A stretch of 64,000 nt of DNA from an uncultured Eubacteriales bacterium. GTDB taxonomy: Bacteria > Bacillota > Clostridia > Oscillospirales > CAG-382. The stretch spans positions 1-64,000 of the forward strand of contig CAKSUT010000010.1 in NCBI GenBank assembly GCA_934502885.1, read 5' to 3'. The notes below the pieces were generated by a model. It was not told the DNA's origin, did no database searches, and saw only the letters and a list, made by a program, of their open reading frames with translations. Of this stretch, positions 1-11,100 are shown piece by piece (the stretch's first letter is position 1; every line of letters begins with the position of its first letter). The position numbers and the translations under genes are program-made.

Positions 1-180
1 GAAGAAAAGCGACTTTAGGAGCTTTTCAACGTCAATTCTCCATTCTCCACTCTCAATTCTCAATTGCCGAAAAACGCTTCAGCGTTTTTCGACATCAATT
101 CTCCATTTTCCATTCTCAATTTTCAATTTTTGAAAAGCGAAGCTTTGTCCAAAGCTTCGCTTTTCTACCTCTTCTCTTTT
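1..180. repeat. hairpin plus 33-mer intergenic repeat cluster
   Basis: The segment has two copies of an AT-rich 33-mer that begins CAATTCTCCATT (33-65 and 96-128). They are interleaved with three palindromes: a GAAAAGC/GCTTTTC pair at the left edge, an AAAAACGCT/AGCGTTTTT hairpin at about 69-90, and a GAAAAGCGAAGCTT hairpin at about 130-167. The same units recur at 18301-18455 (inverted) and 19790-19855. No coding potential is evident. The rest up to the promoter at 283 is AT-rich and shows nothing recognisable. Confidence 0.8.
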
Positions 181-282
181 CACTCGAAAGCTTGCTTTCG
201 TCAATTCTGCACTGTATCAATACGTTTTTTGCACATTTTCCGCCGCAAAACACGAAAAAACCGTAAAAATCGAAGCAAATTA

Positions 283-311
283 TTGACAGCAAACGCCTCC
301 GATGGTATACT
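283..311 (+). promoter_or_regulatory. sigma-A promoter of the beta-propeller glycosidase
   Basis: TTGACA at 283-288 and TATACT at 306-311 are separated by exactly 17 bp. Transcription would start near 318, about 25 nt before the ATG at 344. The in-frame ATG at 302 lies upstream of the expected transcription start, so it cannot be the start codon used from this promoter. Confidence 0.85.
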
Positions 312-343
312 TACGTCGTAATACCGAAAGCGAGGATTTTACA

Positions 344-1408
344 ATGAAAGAATACAATCTCAGAGAACACATACTCCCGACCTCCGAGAGCTACGGCTTC
401 GGGATGGACGGCTACTGGCTGTGGTGCGGTTCTGCGATAAAGGGCGATGACGGACTCTACCATATGTTTTCTGCGCGCTGGAGCATGGAGCGGCCGTTTT
501 TCACCGGATACGTTACCTCGAGTGAAATTGTTCACGGCGTCTCCGAGAGACCCGAGGGACCGTACACCTTCCGCGAGGTCGTACTCGGCGACCGCGGCGA
601 GGAATACTGGGACGGGCGCATGACGCACAATCCGTCCGTCGTGAAGTGCCGCGACACCGACGGTTCGGACGTTTACGCTCTCTTTTACATCGGCTCGACC
701 TATCGCGGAGAAAGACCGTCGGGCGAGGTGCTGTACAGCGGCGAGAGGCCGCCGTGCATTGACGAATGCTACGGAAACATAAGAATCGGCGTTGCTTTCG
801 CGAAGTCGCTTAACGGTCCGTGGGAGCGTCTTGACAAGCCGATTTTCGTACCGGAGCCGAACGGCTGGGACAACACTGTCGTCACGAATCCCGCGCCATG
901 TGTTTGCCCTGACGGAAGCATTCTGCTTTACTACCGTTCCAACACGCCCGAAGGACTCAAGCTCGGCGTCGCGAAAGCGGACAATGTTAGAGGCGAATAC
1001 AGGCGCGTTCTTCCGACTCACATTTTCGCAAAATACGACTCGGTCATTCTCGAGGATCAGTTTGTGTGGTACGCAGGCGACCATTATGAGATGATAGCGA
1101 AGGACATGAACGGACTCACCTGCGGCGAGAAATTCGGCGGCGCGCATTTTGTGTCGTCCGACGGCATACACTGGGACTATGCCTCCGACCGCAAGGCGTA
1201 CACAAGGCTTGTGAAATTCACCGACGGCACGGAGCGTGAGGTTTACCATCTTGAGCGTCCGAACATCACATTTATCGACGGCGCGGACGGCAAGGCACCT
1301 GCGTTTTTCAGCGCCGCATACGGCAAGGACGGCGGAAAAAAGCAGCCCGGCGGCGGCAGTTTCGACGTTATGAGCATGAGTAAAACAATCGTGATTCCGC
1401 TTGCTTAA
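344..1408 (+). CDS. five-bladed beta-propeller glycoside hydrolase (GH43/GH117-like)
   Basis: A 354-aa protein without signal peptide or membrane segment, so probably cytoplasmic. The repeated pattern of tryptophan- and glycine-rich strands fits the five-bladed propeller of clan GH-F-like glycosidases: GYWLWCGSAIKGDDGLYH near the N terminus, then HNPSVVK, then TNPAPCVCPDGSILLYYRS in the middle. Such enzymes hydrolyse or phosphorolyse plant or mucin oligosaccharides; the substrate cannot be told here. ATG 344 is chosen because GAAAGCGAGG lies just upstream and the promoter at 283-311 excludes the earlier ATG. The gene stands alone and converges on the giant SLH protein gene across a terminator. 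The family call is from overall pattern, not from identified catalytic residues. Confidence 0.75.
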   Translation: MKEYNLREHILPTSESYGFGMDGYWLWCGSAIKGDDGLYHMFSARWSMERPFFTGYVTSSEIVHGVSERPEGPYTFREVVLGDRGEEYWDGRMTHNPSVVKCRDTDGSDVYALFYIGSTYRGERPSGEVLYSGERPPCIDECYGNIRIGVAFAKSLNGPWERLDKPIFVPEPNGWDNTVVTNPAPCVCPDGSILLYYRSNTPEGLKLGVAKADNVRGEYRRVLPTHIFAKYDSVILEDQFVWYAGDHYEMIAKDMNGLTCGEKFGGAHFVSSDGIHWDYASDRKAYTRLVKFTDGTEREVYHLERPNITFIDGADGKAPAFFSAAYGKDGGKKQPGGGSFDVMSMSKTIVIPLA

Positions 1409-1452
1409 CTGATGAGGCGTCCTTTTCTTTCAAGAAAGAACACTCCTTGTAA

Positions 1453-1489
1453 ATCCCCCACCGTGCGGCAATGCCGCACGGTGGGGGAT
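1453..1489. terminator. strong GC-rich hairpin between convergent genes
   Basis: A near-perfect palindrome centred on 1471 with a 16-bp stem (ATCCCCCACCGTGCGG and its complement) and a 5-nt loop. It lies between the glycosidase stop (1408) and the SLH-protein stop (1504) and can serve both strands. The T-runs beside it are short, so intrinsic strength is less certain than stem stability. The palindromic TTCTTTCAAGAAAGAA just upstream (about 1428-1443) belongs to a dispersed repeat. Confidence 0.75.
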
Positions 1490-1503
1490 CGCTTTTATAC
1501 CTA

Positions 1504-4500
1504 TTACTTTTTGAGTTCGAGAAGGCGCTTAAGCACCGTTGCGGTCTCGGCTCTCGTCGCGCTGTCGCGGGGATTGAGAGTCGAGGCGGTTCTGCCCTTC
1601 ATGATGCCCGTTCCGCACGTCCACTGAAGAGCTTCAATTGCGTACTCGGACACCTCGGAGATATCGTCATAGGAGAGAATATTCGTGTTCTCGCCGACCG
1701 TCATGTCGTAACCCTTTGCCTTTGCGTAACGGTAGAGTATCGCCGCTATCTGCTCTCGGGTTATGTTTCTGTCGGGTGCGAAGAGTACGTCGCTCACACC
1801 CTTGACTATGCCGTTTTCAGCCGCCCATGCAACCGCCTTCGCGTAGTACGCATTCGCCGGAACATCCTCGAAGTGACTCATACCCTTGACCTCAGGCGTT
1901 CCCTCTGCGCGGTAGAGAACCGTTACAAGCATTGCTCTCGTAACCTTGTTCTGCGGCGCAAAGAGCGTCTCGCTCACTCCGTTGAACAATCCCTTTTCGT
2001 ATACGTACTTCACGTTTTCGTAGAACCAGTCGTCCTTCTTAACGTCGGTGAACGGAAGTCCGTCCGCACTTGCGCGCTCCTTGAATACAACCACTATCTG
2101 CGTGTCCTTGACGACAGACTTGATTGTCGTTACCTCATTGTTTCCGACCGTGACTCCGTTGACTATCACGTTCGATACCGCATATCCGTCTTCGGGGACA
2201 GCCGTCACCGTGACACTCGTTCCCCTCGGAACCTTCGTCGCCGAAAGCATTGCTTTACCCTTGCCCTCGACGCGTACCGATACCGCCGCATACTCAATGC
2301 CGCCTCCGCCGATGGTTCCGGGAACCCGTCCGGTTGACGTACCCGTCTTCTTGAAGTCGGAGATCGCTTCGTCAAGCTTCTTTACAGCCTTCGTGTAATC
2401 GTCGTCGCCCGACGTCGGGTCGTCAAGTACCTTCTTTGCGTCCTCGATTGCATTCTTGAGAGCCTCTTTCTTCTTGGCCGAAGCTCCGGGAGTGGAGTCG
2501 AGTATCTTCTGCGCCTCGTCGATTTTCTCGGCAAGACCGTTCTTCGTGCTCTTGTCCACAGTCACTATGACGTAGTCCGTGAGTCCTGCGGAGGCTCTTG
2601 TGCCGTTCTCAAACTCAGCCGTGCCGGACGCAAGCTTTACCTTGACCGCCGCTTCGCCGACATCAATGCCCTTTACCTTGCCGCCGTCGAGAGAGACGAT
2701 GTTCTTTCCGTAGAGAAGACTCCATTCGACCTCAAATTCGCCGCCGAGAGGCACTTTTGCGCCGTCCGAGGTCACTCCGACTGCGGTAAGCTCGATTTCC
2801 TTGCCCACTCCCGTCGAGGGTGCCTTGTCGCCGTCGGCGTTCTTCGATATGCTCCTGCCGCCCGAAAGTATCTCTATGCTCTCGAACGAGTACGAACCCT
2901 CTCTGAGTACATACGCCGTCACCGACGCCGAGTTTTCGGACTTGTCGGTTGCGGTGAACACAACCTCTGCCGAGTTGACGCCCGTACCGAGCTTTCCCTT
3001 GTAAGTAAAGCTGCCGTCGGAATTTACCGTGATTCCGTCCGCAGAACCGTTTGCCGCGAGTACCGCACTCGGCTCCGTAAGACCGTTTATCGTGTAGTTT
3101 CCGTCCTTGTCGGCAAACACGAGAGACGCACCCAGAAGCACAGCTGCGCCGTTGTCCATGCTTTCTCCGCTTCTCATGGCAAGAGAGAGAGTCGGTGCGG
3201 AGGTGTCTATCGTAAAGCCTATCTGAGAATCGCTCATATATTCGAGCGCCTCGCTGTCGGTTACGGTGTCCTTATTCGGCGCATATGCCTTAAAGCCTAT
3301 GACGTAGTCGCCGTCCTCGAGGTTTTCGAGATTGAATCTCCAGTGGCTTCTGAACCACTTGCCGTTCGAGGTCTCGCTGTCGCCGTCGGTCTTTTCGGGG
3401 GTCGTGTAAACCTTCTGACCTCTGAAATTAAGCTCCATGAACACGGGAGTGTCGAACGTGTACTCAACTATGACGTTGTCGGTGTCGATAAACTCGCGTG
3501 TGCTGTCGATGTTGGTCTTTACCTCGAGAAGCTTCGGCTTCTTCGTTTCCCACATGGTGAATACTTCCGACTCAACCGTGTCGTCGCCGTAGAAGTAGGT
3601 GCGAGACGCATCCTCGTTGCTTCCTGCCGCCGCCTCGGTGTAAACCTCTCGAAGAGTCTTAACCTTGACCTTGTACTTCTTTCCTGCGGTGAGTCCTGCG
3701 CCGTCGCCGAACACGAAGTTTTCTCCGATTTCAAACTGACCGAAGGTCTCGGAGATTTCGTTGCCGTTTTCGTCCGCAATTACCGCAAGGTAGTGAGTAT
3801 AGTCTGCGGAGTCGGCATCCTCGGGGATAACGAGAATATTGCCGTTGCCGCCGTACGCGACCTTCACGGACTTCACGGGCTTCGGGAGGTTGGGGTTCTT
3901 AAAGGTGATGCCGCCCGTTACCGCCTTGCTTACGCCCTCGGTGGAGGACATCATGATTATTGCGCGGTATTCGCCGCTCGGGAAGGACTCGGGGAGAGTG
4001 ATTGCCGCGCTTCCGGACTTTCTCGCCGCATTGTCGAGATGGAGTACGTTCGTGCCGAGTGCGCCGTCCTCGATATCGGACTTCTTGAGGTTCTCGAGGA
4101 TTACGCTCTCGTCGGTCTCCTCTGTGAGGTACACGTCAAGCGTGCATTCGCCGTCGCCCTCGGAGGTCGTCGTCCAGTTTGCCGTGATATCGAAGCTCTC
4201 CTCGGAGGCATGTACAAGACTGCCGCCGCTGAGCTCGGGGATATCGTCAACTCCGCTCATTGTGAAGCTGTCGAATATAACGTCCGCCGCCTTGCTGCAT
4301 ACCGACCACTTTCCGTTTTTGATGAGAGACTTGTTCTCGCCGGTTACGGTGAAGTAGATATAATTCTTGCCCTCGCGGTTCTGAACGAGGAAGTTTCCGC
4401 CCTCGTCGTCGGCGCTTACGGGAGCAACCGCACGGATTTCCGCATTGTCGGGGTTGATTACGTAAACATCGTCCGCAGTCGGAACGCCCATGCCGCTGTA

Positions 4501-7500
4501 GGGAATCTCGAGAAGAAGAGCGTCCTGACCGTCGGCGTTCTTGACGTCGATAACCGCCTTTGAAACAACGTCGTCGTCAAAGAGCATAACCGCTCCCGTC
4601 TCTACCTTCACGGCGTTGAGCGCATGAATGTTCGTTCCGTAGTAGCCGATAACGGCGTCGCTGTCGTAGGACGCAAGGCTGAACGTATCCTCGTCCTCGT
4701 CGTCTCTCGAGGGTGCGGAGAGGTCTATATTCTTGCCGAACGAAACGCCCTCGCCCCAGTAGTAGATTACGCCGAAGCGTATGCCGAGAATCTTGATGTT
4801 TGCACCGACGAATTTGTTGGATACCGCCGCTTCGACGCCCGCAAGCTCCTTACCGCCCACGAGAGGAATGCTGTCGGGGATAAAGATGCCGGCGTAGATG
4901 TAGCCGTAGAAGTAGTTGTCGGCGATGGTGACGGTGATGCCGCCCTGAATGAGTCCGTCAACGATGCTTACCTTTCCGTAGAGATTAAGCTCCCACGGGT
5001 CAATCCAGTGAGCGGAGATGCCTGCCTTGAGGTCAAGCACACCCTTTGCGGCTTTAAGCTTCATGTCTCCCGTGAGAGAGAGTCCCTCGAGGCTTATCTT
5101 TGCATTGAAGTCGCCGACGAGAGTTTCTATCGCTTCGAGTCTCGTGAAGAGAAGAAGGGTTATCGGCGGAAGCTTATCGAATTCGCCGCCTATCGTGTCG
5201 GCAAGACCGTTGATACCGCCGCCGAGACCCGTCATGAAGAGTACGGGAGGCGCAAGCGGAATTTTCAGTCCGTTTCTGATGTAGAACTCAATCTTATCGG
5301 GGAGAATGACGTCCTTGTTCTTGACGTTTACCTCCTTGAATGCAAGTATGCCCTCGCACTCGATGACCTTGATATTGAGTCCTGCGTGGATTTCGTATTC
5401 CTTGTCAATGGTGTTTATCGAAACGCTTGCGTATATGCCGGGTGCGTTCGACACAAGTGAGCCGAGAAGATCCTTCGGAAGAGCAAGAGAGACCTTCGTG
5501 TTTATGCCGATAAAGCCGGTGTCCTCGACGGTCACTTTGTCGCCGCCGAGCTTTTCGCCGAAGAGAACGTCCTCAATCTCGACCGAAAGGCTTCCCTCGG
5601 AGAGGTTGGTGTCCTTCTTGAGCTTTTCGCCGGTGGAGGTTGTCTGTGCGGAGGAACCCAGCTCACCCGTGGTGAACATATCGTTCATGCTTCCGGAGAT
5701 ATCGTCCTGATCCGCCGTGAGGCTTTCGTCGAAGAGGTTGTTGAGTTCCTCGGAGAGGTCCTCCTGGTCTGCCGTGAGGCTCGGCTGTTCTTTCTTCTTC
5801 GGAGCCTTTATCGGAAGGCTCATCTTTCCGCCGAAGCCGATGCCGTAGTTGACCATGCCGATGGGCGAATCGTCGTTCCAATTGGAGGACATAACTCCGT
5901 ACTTCATATCGATGAGGAAGCCGCCGACCGACTGAATCATACATGCCGCACCGTCAAGAGAAAGTGTGAGGTCTGTACCCTTGACTCCGGTCCCGAGTCT
6001 TTCGGAGTCGAGAGTGTACTTAAAGCCCTTTCTTACGGTGAAGCTCCATTTGCTTCTCCATACGTTTACGGAGTTTACGACCTTGAGAAGACCGTCGCCC
6101 TTGACCCTGAACGAATCCTTGCCGACAAGGCTGTCCTGCTCCATAAACACCTCGAGAGGCTTTTCGCCCTCGTAGGAGAGGATATTGTTGATTATGATGT
6201 CGCCGTCGTCCTTCTTTGCGAGGAAGTACTTCGCCTTTGAGCCGTCCTCGCGGGTCATCTGCTTGAAGTTGCCCCTCATGGTAAGAAGGATTTCATTCTG
6301 CTGTATTGCGTCCTCGTTTTCGCCGAAGTTGAACTTTAAGTCGTTTCCTCTGTACTCGCCCTTCTTCGACACCGTGCCTTTATAGAAGCCGAGGTATTCG
6401 CCCTCATCGGCAAAGGTGAAGAAGTCATAGTCGTCGTCGGTACGGACAAGTGCGAGAATGCCGTAGGACATCTGCTTATACTTTTCGTCCGCAGAAACCT
6501 CGAGAGTGACCGCCGCCGTGAGCGCCTTGCCGAACACCGCCGCAAGCTGGGTATCGGTGAAACGGAACACGATATTGTATATGCCGACCTCGAGAGTTTC
6601 GTTCGTAGAGAAGCTCATGTTGGTGTAGTTCTCGTCAAGGAAGGCGATATTCTTCTTGGCAATCTTCACCTCGTGGTCGCTTGTGGTATGCACAAGATAC
6701 ATATCCCAAAGCTCGCTTCCGGCAAGAGCGGAGAACGGCTTCATCGAACCGGAAACGGTTATCGCTCTGTCGCCCGTTACGTAAACGATTTTTGGGTTTA
6801 CCGCCGTCATGGAGACAGCCGAAAGCGCGCCTGCCGTCGAGGGGAGGATTATGCTTCTCTCCGCTGCGGTCTCCACGGTTTCCTGATCGCCGTTCTCCTT
6901 GTTCGCCGTTGCGATAAGCGAAACGTAAACCGTACCCGCGGTGAGGTCTGTCTGAGGCTTCGCACGGAGGCGGAATTCCTTTGTCACGACCTCAAAGCCT
7001 ATCTCGGCAATCATCGTTGTGGCGTCGCCGTCAACAAGCTCGAACTGCATATCGTCGAAATTGAGGTTGAGCTGAGCGGCGGTGAGCTTTACTGCGCCGT
7101 CAACGGTATTGTCGATGTCAACCGTCAGCTTTATGAGTCCGTCGTTATTATAGGACTTGCCGTCGTCGGCAATGGTGACTCTTTCGGCGGTGATGTTGAG
7201 TCCGATATTGCCCTCGTTCTCCGAGAAGTTGCCCACACCGTAGAGAACCTCCGCACCGTACACGCCGCCGTCCGCAAGACTGCCGCACTCCCAGTAGAGA
7301 GCCGCCGCACTGTCGGGAGTCTTGTACTTGTTGGAGTAGTTGGTGAAGTCGCAGAAGCTGTCGGGGGTGTACTCGTAGCGTGTGTTTGCGAGGTTTGCCC
7401 AGTGACCGAGGATTACCTTTGAAGGAGTCGTGCCTCCGTTCCAGTCCTGCATGAGAATGTATGCAAGTCTCTTGGGGGTCGAGAGCGAGTCAACGCAGCG

Positions 7501-8130
7501 TATCTGCGAGGGAACGTCCGCACCCGTAAACTCGGACTCCGTGAGAGTGGGACGAATGGATTCTCCGAGAACGAAGTAGGGGGCGTCTATGTCGTTTCCG
7601 AGGGAGGTGTCGAGCATGAGACGAACGCTCACGTCACGAGCCTTGCCGCTCTTGTTTTCGACGTCGAAGCCTATACCGGCGTTGCCGAGAGTGTTTGCGG
7701 AGGAAGTGGCGTCGGTGCCGAGAGCGACCTTGAGAGTAACGGTCACGCCGTCTATTGTCCACGGCACGGTGAGGAGTCTTCCCTCGTCCGAAACGACGGG
7801 TGTTCCGAGGGAGGAGTTTATCTTAAAGAAGCCGTAGTCCTGACCGAACACATAGTCCTTGCCGTCTATGCGCACCGTGATGAACGAGGTTCCGTTGCTG
7901 CGGTCGGCGTCCTCACGGTAGAGAAGCGGCATATCGTTGTCCAAAACCTTTTTGGGGTTGCCCTCGACGGTCTCAATCGAGAAGCCGCCGGTCGCCGCAT
8001 TGAACGCATAGGTGAGATATCCGTTCGTGATGCTGTAAACGCCGTCCTCTGCGAACACGGTCGGGGAAATAACCGACACAACCATGAGCAGCGAGAGAAG
8101 AAGCGATGTTATTTTACGTAAAGTTTTCAT
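1504..8130 (-). CDS. giant secreted SLH-domain surface protein (2208 aa)
   Basis: A cell-surface protein with a signal peptide (lysine/arginine start, then SLLLSLLMVVSVISPTVFA, cleavage near residue 27). The first 1600 residues are beta-rich sandwich-like sequence with no family I can name. An Ig-like stretch follows at about 1640-1750, then a helical FIVAR-like segment (about 1858-1925), an InlB-type beta repeat (about 1945-2015) and three C-terminal SLH domains (2023-2208; LPFTDVKKDDWFYENVKYV opens the first). SLH domains bind pyruvylated secondary wall polymers, so the C terminus should anchor it to the wall. GAAAGGAAC upstream of ATG 8130 is a plausible ribosome site. Only 40 nt separate it from the preceding 2340-aa gene and no promoter is seen there, so the two are probably co-transcribed. 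Function beyond surface display is unknown. Confidence 0.85.
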   Translation of the reverse strand: MKTLRKITSLLLSLLMVVSVISPTVFAEDGVYSITNGYLTYAFNAATGGFSIETVEGNPKKVLDNDMPLLYREDADRSNGTSFITVRIDGKDYVFGQDYGFFKINSSLGTPVVSDEGRLLTVPWTIDGVTVTLKVALGTDATSSANTLGNAGIGFDVENKSGKARDVSVRLMLDTSLGNDIDAPYFVLGESIRPTLTESEFTGADVPSQIRCVDSLSTPKRLAYILMQDWNGGTTPSKVILGHWANLANTRYEYTPDSFCDFTNYSNKYKTPDSAAALYWECGSLADGGVYGAEVLYGVGNFSENEGNIGLNITAERVTIADDGKSYNNDGLIKLTVDIDNTVDGAVKLTAAQLNLNFDDMQFELVDGDATTMIAEIGFEVVTKEFRLRAKPQTDLTAGTVYVSLIATANKENGDQETVETAAERSIILPSTAGALSAVSMTAVNPKIVYVTGDRAITVSGSMKPFSALAGSELWDMYLVHTTSDHEVKIAKKNIAFLDENYTNMSFSTNETLEVGIYNIVFRFTDTQLAAVFGKALTAAVTLEVSADEKYKQMSYGILALVRTDDDYDFFTFADEGEYLGFYKGTVSKKGEYRGNDLKFNFGENEDAIQQNEILLTMRGNFKQMTREDGSKAKYFLAKKDDGDIIINNILSYEGEKPLEVFMEQDSLVGKDSFRVKGDGLLKVVNSVNVWRSKWSFTVRKGFKYTLDSERLGTGVKGTDLTLSLDGAACMIQSVGGFLIDMKYGVMSSNWNDDSPIGMVNYGIGFGGKMSLPIKAPKKKEQPSLTADQEDLSEELNNLFDESLTADQDDISGSMNDMFTTGELGSSAQTTSTGEKLKKDTNLSEGSLSVEIEDVLFGEKLGGDKVTVEDTGFIGINTKVSLALPKDLLGSLVSNAPGIYASVSINTIDKEYEIHAGLNIKVIECEGILAFKEVNVKNKDVILPDKIEFYIRNGLKIPLAPPVLFMTGLGGGINGLADTIGGEFDKLPPITLLLFTRLEAIETLVGDFNAKISLEGLSLTGDMKLKAAKGVLDLKAGISAHWIDPWELNLYGKVSIVDGLIQGGITVTIADNYFYGYIYAGIFIPDSIPLVGGKELAGVEAAVSNKFVGANIKILGIRFGVIYYWGEGVSFGKNIDLSAPSRDDEDEDTFSLASYDSDAVIGYYGTNIHALNAVKVETGAVMLFDDDVVSKAVIDVKNADGQDALLLEIPYSGMGVPTADDVYVINPDNAEIRAVAPVSADDEGGNFLVQNREGKNYIYFTVTGENKSLIKNGKWSVCSKAADVIFDSFTMSGVDDIPELSGGSLVHASEESFDITANWTTTSEGDGECTLDVYLTEETDESVILENLKKSDIEDGALGTNVLHLDNAARKSGSAAITLPESFPSGEYRAIIMMSSTEGVSKAVTGGITFKNPNLPKPVKSVKVAYGGNGNILVIPEDADSADYTHYLAVIADENGNEISETFGQFEIGENFVFGDGAGLTAGKKYKVKVKTLREVYTEAAAGSNEDASRTYFYGDDTVESEVFTMWETKKPKLLEVKTNIDSTREFIDTDNVIVEYTFDTPVFMELNFRGQKVYTTPEKTDGDSETSNGKWFRSHWRFNLENLEDGDYVIGFKAYAPNKDTVTDSEALEYMSDSQIGFTIDTSAPTLSLAMRSGESMDNGAAVLLGASLVFADKDGNYTINGLTEPSAVLAANGSADGITVNSDGSFTYKGKLGTGVNSAEVVFTATDKSENSASVTAYVLREGSYSFESIEILSGGRSISKNADGDKAPSTGVGKEIELTAVGVTSDGAKVPLGGEFEVEWSLLYGKNIVSLDGGKVKGIDVGEAAVKVKLASGTAEFENGTRASAGLTDYVIVTVDKSTKNGLAEKIDEAQKILDSTPGASAKKKEALKNAIEDAKKVLDDPTSGDDDYTKAVKKLDEAISDFKKTGTSTGRVPGTIGGGGIEYAAVSVRVEGKGKAMLSATKVPRGTSVTVTAVPEDGYAVSNVIVNGVTVGNNEVTTIKSVVKDTQIVVVFKERASADGLPFTDVKKDDWFYENVKYVYEKGLFNGVSETLFAPQNKVTRAMLVTVLYRAEGTPEVKGMSHFEDVPANAYYAKAVAWAAENGIVKGVSDVLFAPDRNITREQIAAILYRYAKAKGYDMTVGENTNILSYDDISEVSEYAIEALQWTCGTGIMKGRTASTLNPRDSATRAETATVLKRLLELKK

Positions 8131-8170
8131 AATGTTATACCGTTCCTTTCTTTATATCTGCTCATGCGGC

Positions 8171-11100
8171 TCAGCTGTTCACGTAAATCTGAAGCAGGAT
8201 ATAGTCGCGCTTATCGGTCTGAATGTAGACTGTGTACCAGCCGCCGGTGAGTCCGTCCGCCACAAACGCTCCCGTTTCGTCTGCGGTGAGCATTGTGCCG
8301 GTTTTCTTCATTTCGCCCATGGTCTTGAGTCCGGCGGTATATCTCACGTAAGCGATACCGCTGAAATTTGCGAGAGTTACCTCGAACTTTCCGCCGTCGG
8401 TCTCCGCTCTTCCCATTGCGTCGGGAAGCTTTCCGTCAACGAGAGCTATCGTGTCGTACATACCCACAAGCCTTATCGTTCTCTTCGCCTCAACGACGTT
8501 GTGCGCACGGTCGGATACACGGTAGGTTACGGTGTAGACAATGCTTCTGTCGAAGGTGTTGGAGTAGAAATCGTCGGGGTTGAAGCGGGGGTCTATCTCC
8601 ACCTCGACCTCATCCGAAAGGTCGGTTTTTCCTCTGAACATATCGTATGCCGTGAAAGCGACTCCGGGCTTTTTGAGAAGATCAATCGAGAAAGGCTCGC
8701 CGACGTCGGGGTTCTCGTAGAACACAAGCTCCTCGGAGGCAAGTCTGAGTATCGGAGGAATCTTGTCGATAAGCTCGATATCTATGCCGTAGGAATCGGT
8801 AAGACCGTTGTCCTTTTCACGGTTGAAGATGTAGAGACCGTTGTCGTCGTAGACCTTTTCGCCGGTTGTCGAGTAATCGTCGTCGGTTGCGCCGAGGTTT
8901 CTTGTGGGGTCGTCGGTCGTGACGGTTACGGTGACGTCGCCGTTTGTGACGGGCTTCTTGTCAGCCTCGGTCTTGCCGTTCGTGCTGAGTACGTAGCCTG
9001 CCTCGTCGCCGGAGGTGTCGGTACCGATATTTATCGTGCCGAACTCGGTGGCGGTTGTCCACACGCCGTTGTCGAGGTAGTCGTAGTCGTAGCTCCAGGA
9101 GAACGATTTAATGACGGGCGCTTTGGTGTCTATCTCGCTGATCTCGACGGTGAGGTAGGAGTAAGAGCCGTTGTCGTCGTAAACCTTGAAGGTGTATACG
9201 CCGTTGTCACGGAAGGTGAAGGTCGCTTCCTCTGCGACATTGCCGTCTTTATCGAGGGTGACAATTCTCTTTGCGACGCCGCCGTACATAACCGTGAGAT
9301 CCCAAAGCTCTCTTTCGGTGTCAATCGGCACACCCTTGCTGTCAAGCGCTTTCTCGAAGCCTATTGTCACCTCGGACTTCTTTGCGTTTACAACGGGAGC
9401 TTTTGCCGTAACCGACGGAGGAACACGGTATATGCTCTTGACTGTAACCGAAACAGGGTCGCCCTCGTTGCCGTAGTCGTCGGCGTAGTAAACCGTTACC
9501 GTGCCGTTTTCGGTGAAGCGGAGGGCAGAGGAGCCGTAGTTTACGGTTATCGTCGAGAGGTCGGTGCTGTCATCGGGGTCGATAGCGGTGATACGTGTGT
9601 TCGCCTTGTCGAAGGTGAGAGTTGCGGTGACGTTATCGCGGCTCTTCGTATTCTGGTCGATGCTGTAGGCGACCGCCGCCTTCGGCTTCACGGTGTTGAT
9701 GTTGGAAACGGTGAAGCTTCTGTCGGTCTTGTTGAAAGCGAAGTCGGTCATCGAGATGCGGTAGGTTCCGGACTCGGTGATTTCCGCCGTGTACACGCCC
9801 TCGGTTTCGTCGTAGGCAAGAGCTATCCCCTTGCCGTTTCTGTCGTAGAGCGCAACGGACTTTACTCCGCTCTCGCCGTCTCTTGCGGTTATCGTAACGG
9901 TTACGGGCTTGTTTGTCTTCGCAGTCTCGGAGAGAGTGTAAGCGAGAGTGCCGGGGATAATGTCGAAGTGTTCGAGAGAAACGTCCGCCGTCACGCCGTC
10001 GCCGAAGGCGTCACGGATATCGAAAGTGAAGTCGGGTTCGTCTACCGTGAGTCTCTTCTCGAAAGAGCCGCCGTTGTTGGCAACATACAAACCTCTGTTT
10101 TCGCCGGAGGACTTCGGAACAACCGTCGCATAGCCCTCTCCGTACCAGATATCGGCGTTTTCGGGGGCGGTCGGGTCGAACTTCACTCTGTTGCCGTCTG
10201 CGTCAACGTACTCATAAACTATCTCGTAGTCGTCCTCGCAGATTTTCGGGAGCTTTCTTATATTATACACTATCATGCCTTCGGGATATCCGCCGGGTAT
10301 TGGCATTACCCAGCCTCTCACGCCGAGGGTGTTCTCGAGGTCAATGTGGTATGTTCCGGCGTTGTTCTTGAACTCGGCGATAAGAGTCTTCGTACCCTTG
10401 GGGTCTTCGTCGCCGTAAAGGGTGAGTCTTACGACAACATTGCCGTCGCTGTCGGTGTACTCCTTGACAAACGGCTTTTCGGAGTAGTCGATACCGTTGC
10501 CGTCGTCGTCGATAAAGGGAATTATCGTCTCTGCGCCGTTCGGCTCGAGGGAGTCGCCGTGCTCAAACTCATACGGTCCCGGATAATAGCCCTCGTCGTC
10601 GGGGTCTTCGGGGTCGGGTTCTCTCGACGGAATTTCGCTTCCGACCCTGAGTGCGAAGAAGTCGCCGATGTTAAGGCTCTTGAGTCCGACCTCGGGGTCG
10701 GAAAGAGTGTAGGTTGCGGTAACTCCGGAACGGACGAGAATGGGGTTGTCCGTCATTGTTGCAAGGTTGGGAGAAACGGAGACTGCCTCACTCTTAGGCT
10801 CGGTGTTGTCGATGTAGGACGCAACCGCCATAATCTCGCTCCAGGTCTCTCTGTCAGCGCCCTCGGGGAAGCTGTAGAGGTCGATGAATCTTTCCGTGGA
10901 GTCGTAAACCTCCCAGGTTTCACTGTCGCACCACTGACCGACGCTGAGAACGAGAAGCGTGTAGCCCTGTTCGTTGTTGCCGACGCTGAGATCTCCGTCC
11001 ACTGCAAGGTTTACGCTTTCAAGCGACTCTCTCGAAATGGGTGCGACGCACTCGCCCTTGCCGGGAATTATCGCTATCTTTGCGAATCCGTCAGCCGGGA

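Noticed and set aside
1..180. Possible CRISPR array (33-mers at regular spacing)
   Set aside because: Only two copies per site, spacers are palindromes rather than unique sequences, and no cas gene is nearby. The heptamer array at 36438-36486 is likewise a microsatellite.
302..343. Upstream in-frame ATG of the beta-propeller gene at 302
   Set aside because: It lies inside the promoter, ahead of the -10 box, so it would not be on the transcript; ATG 344 is used.
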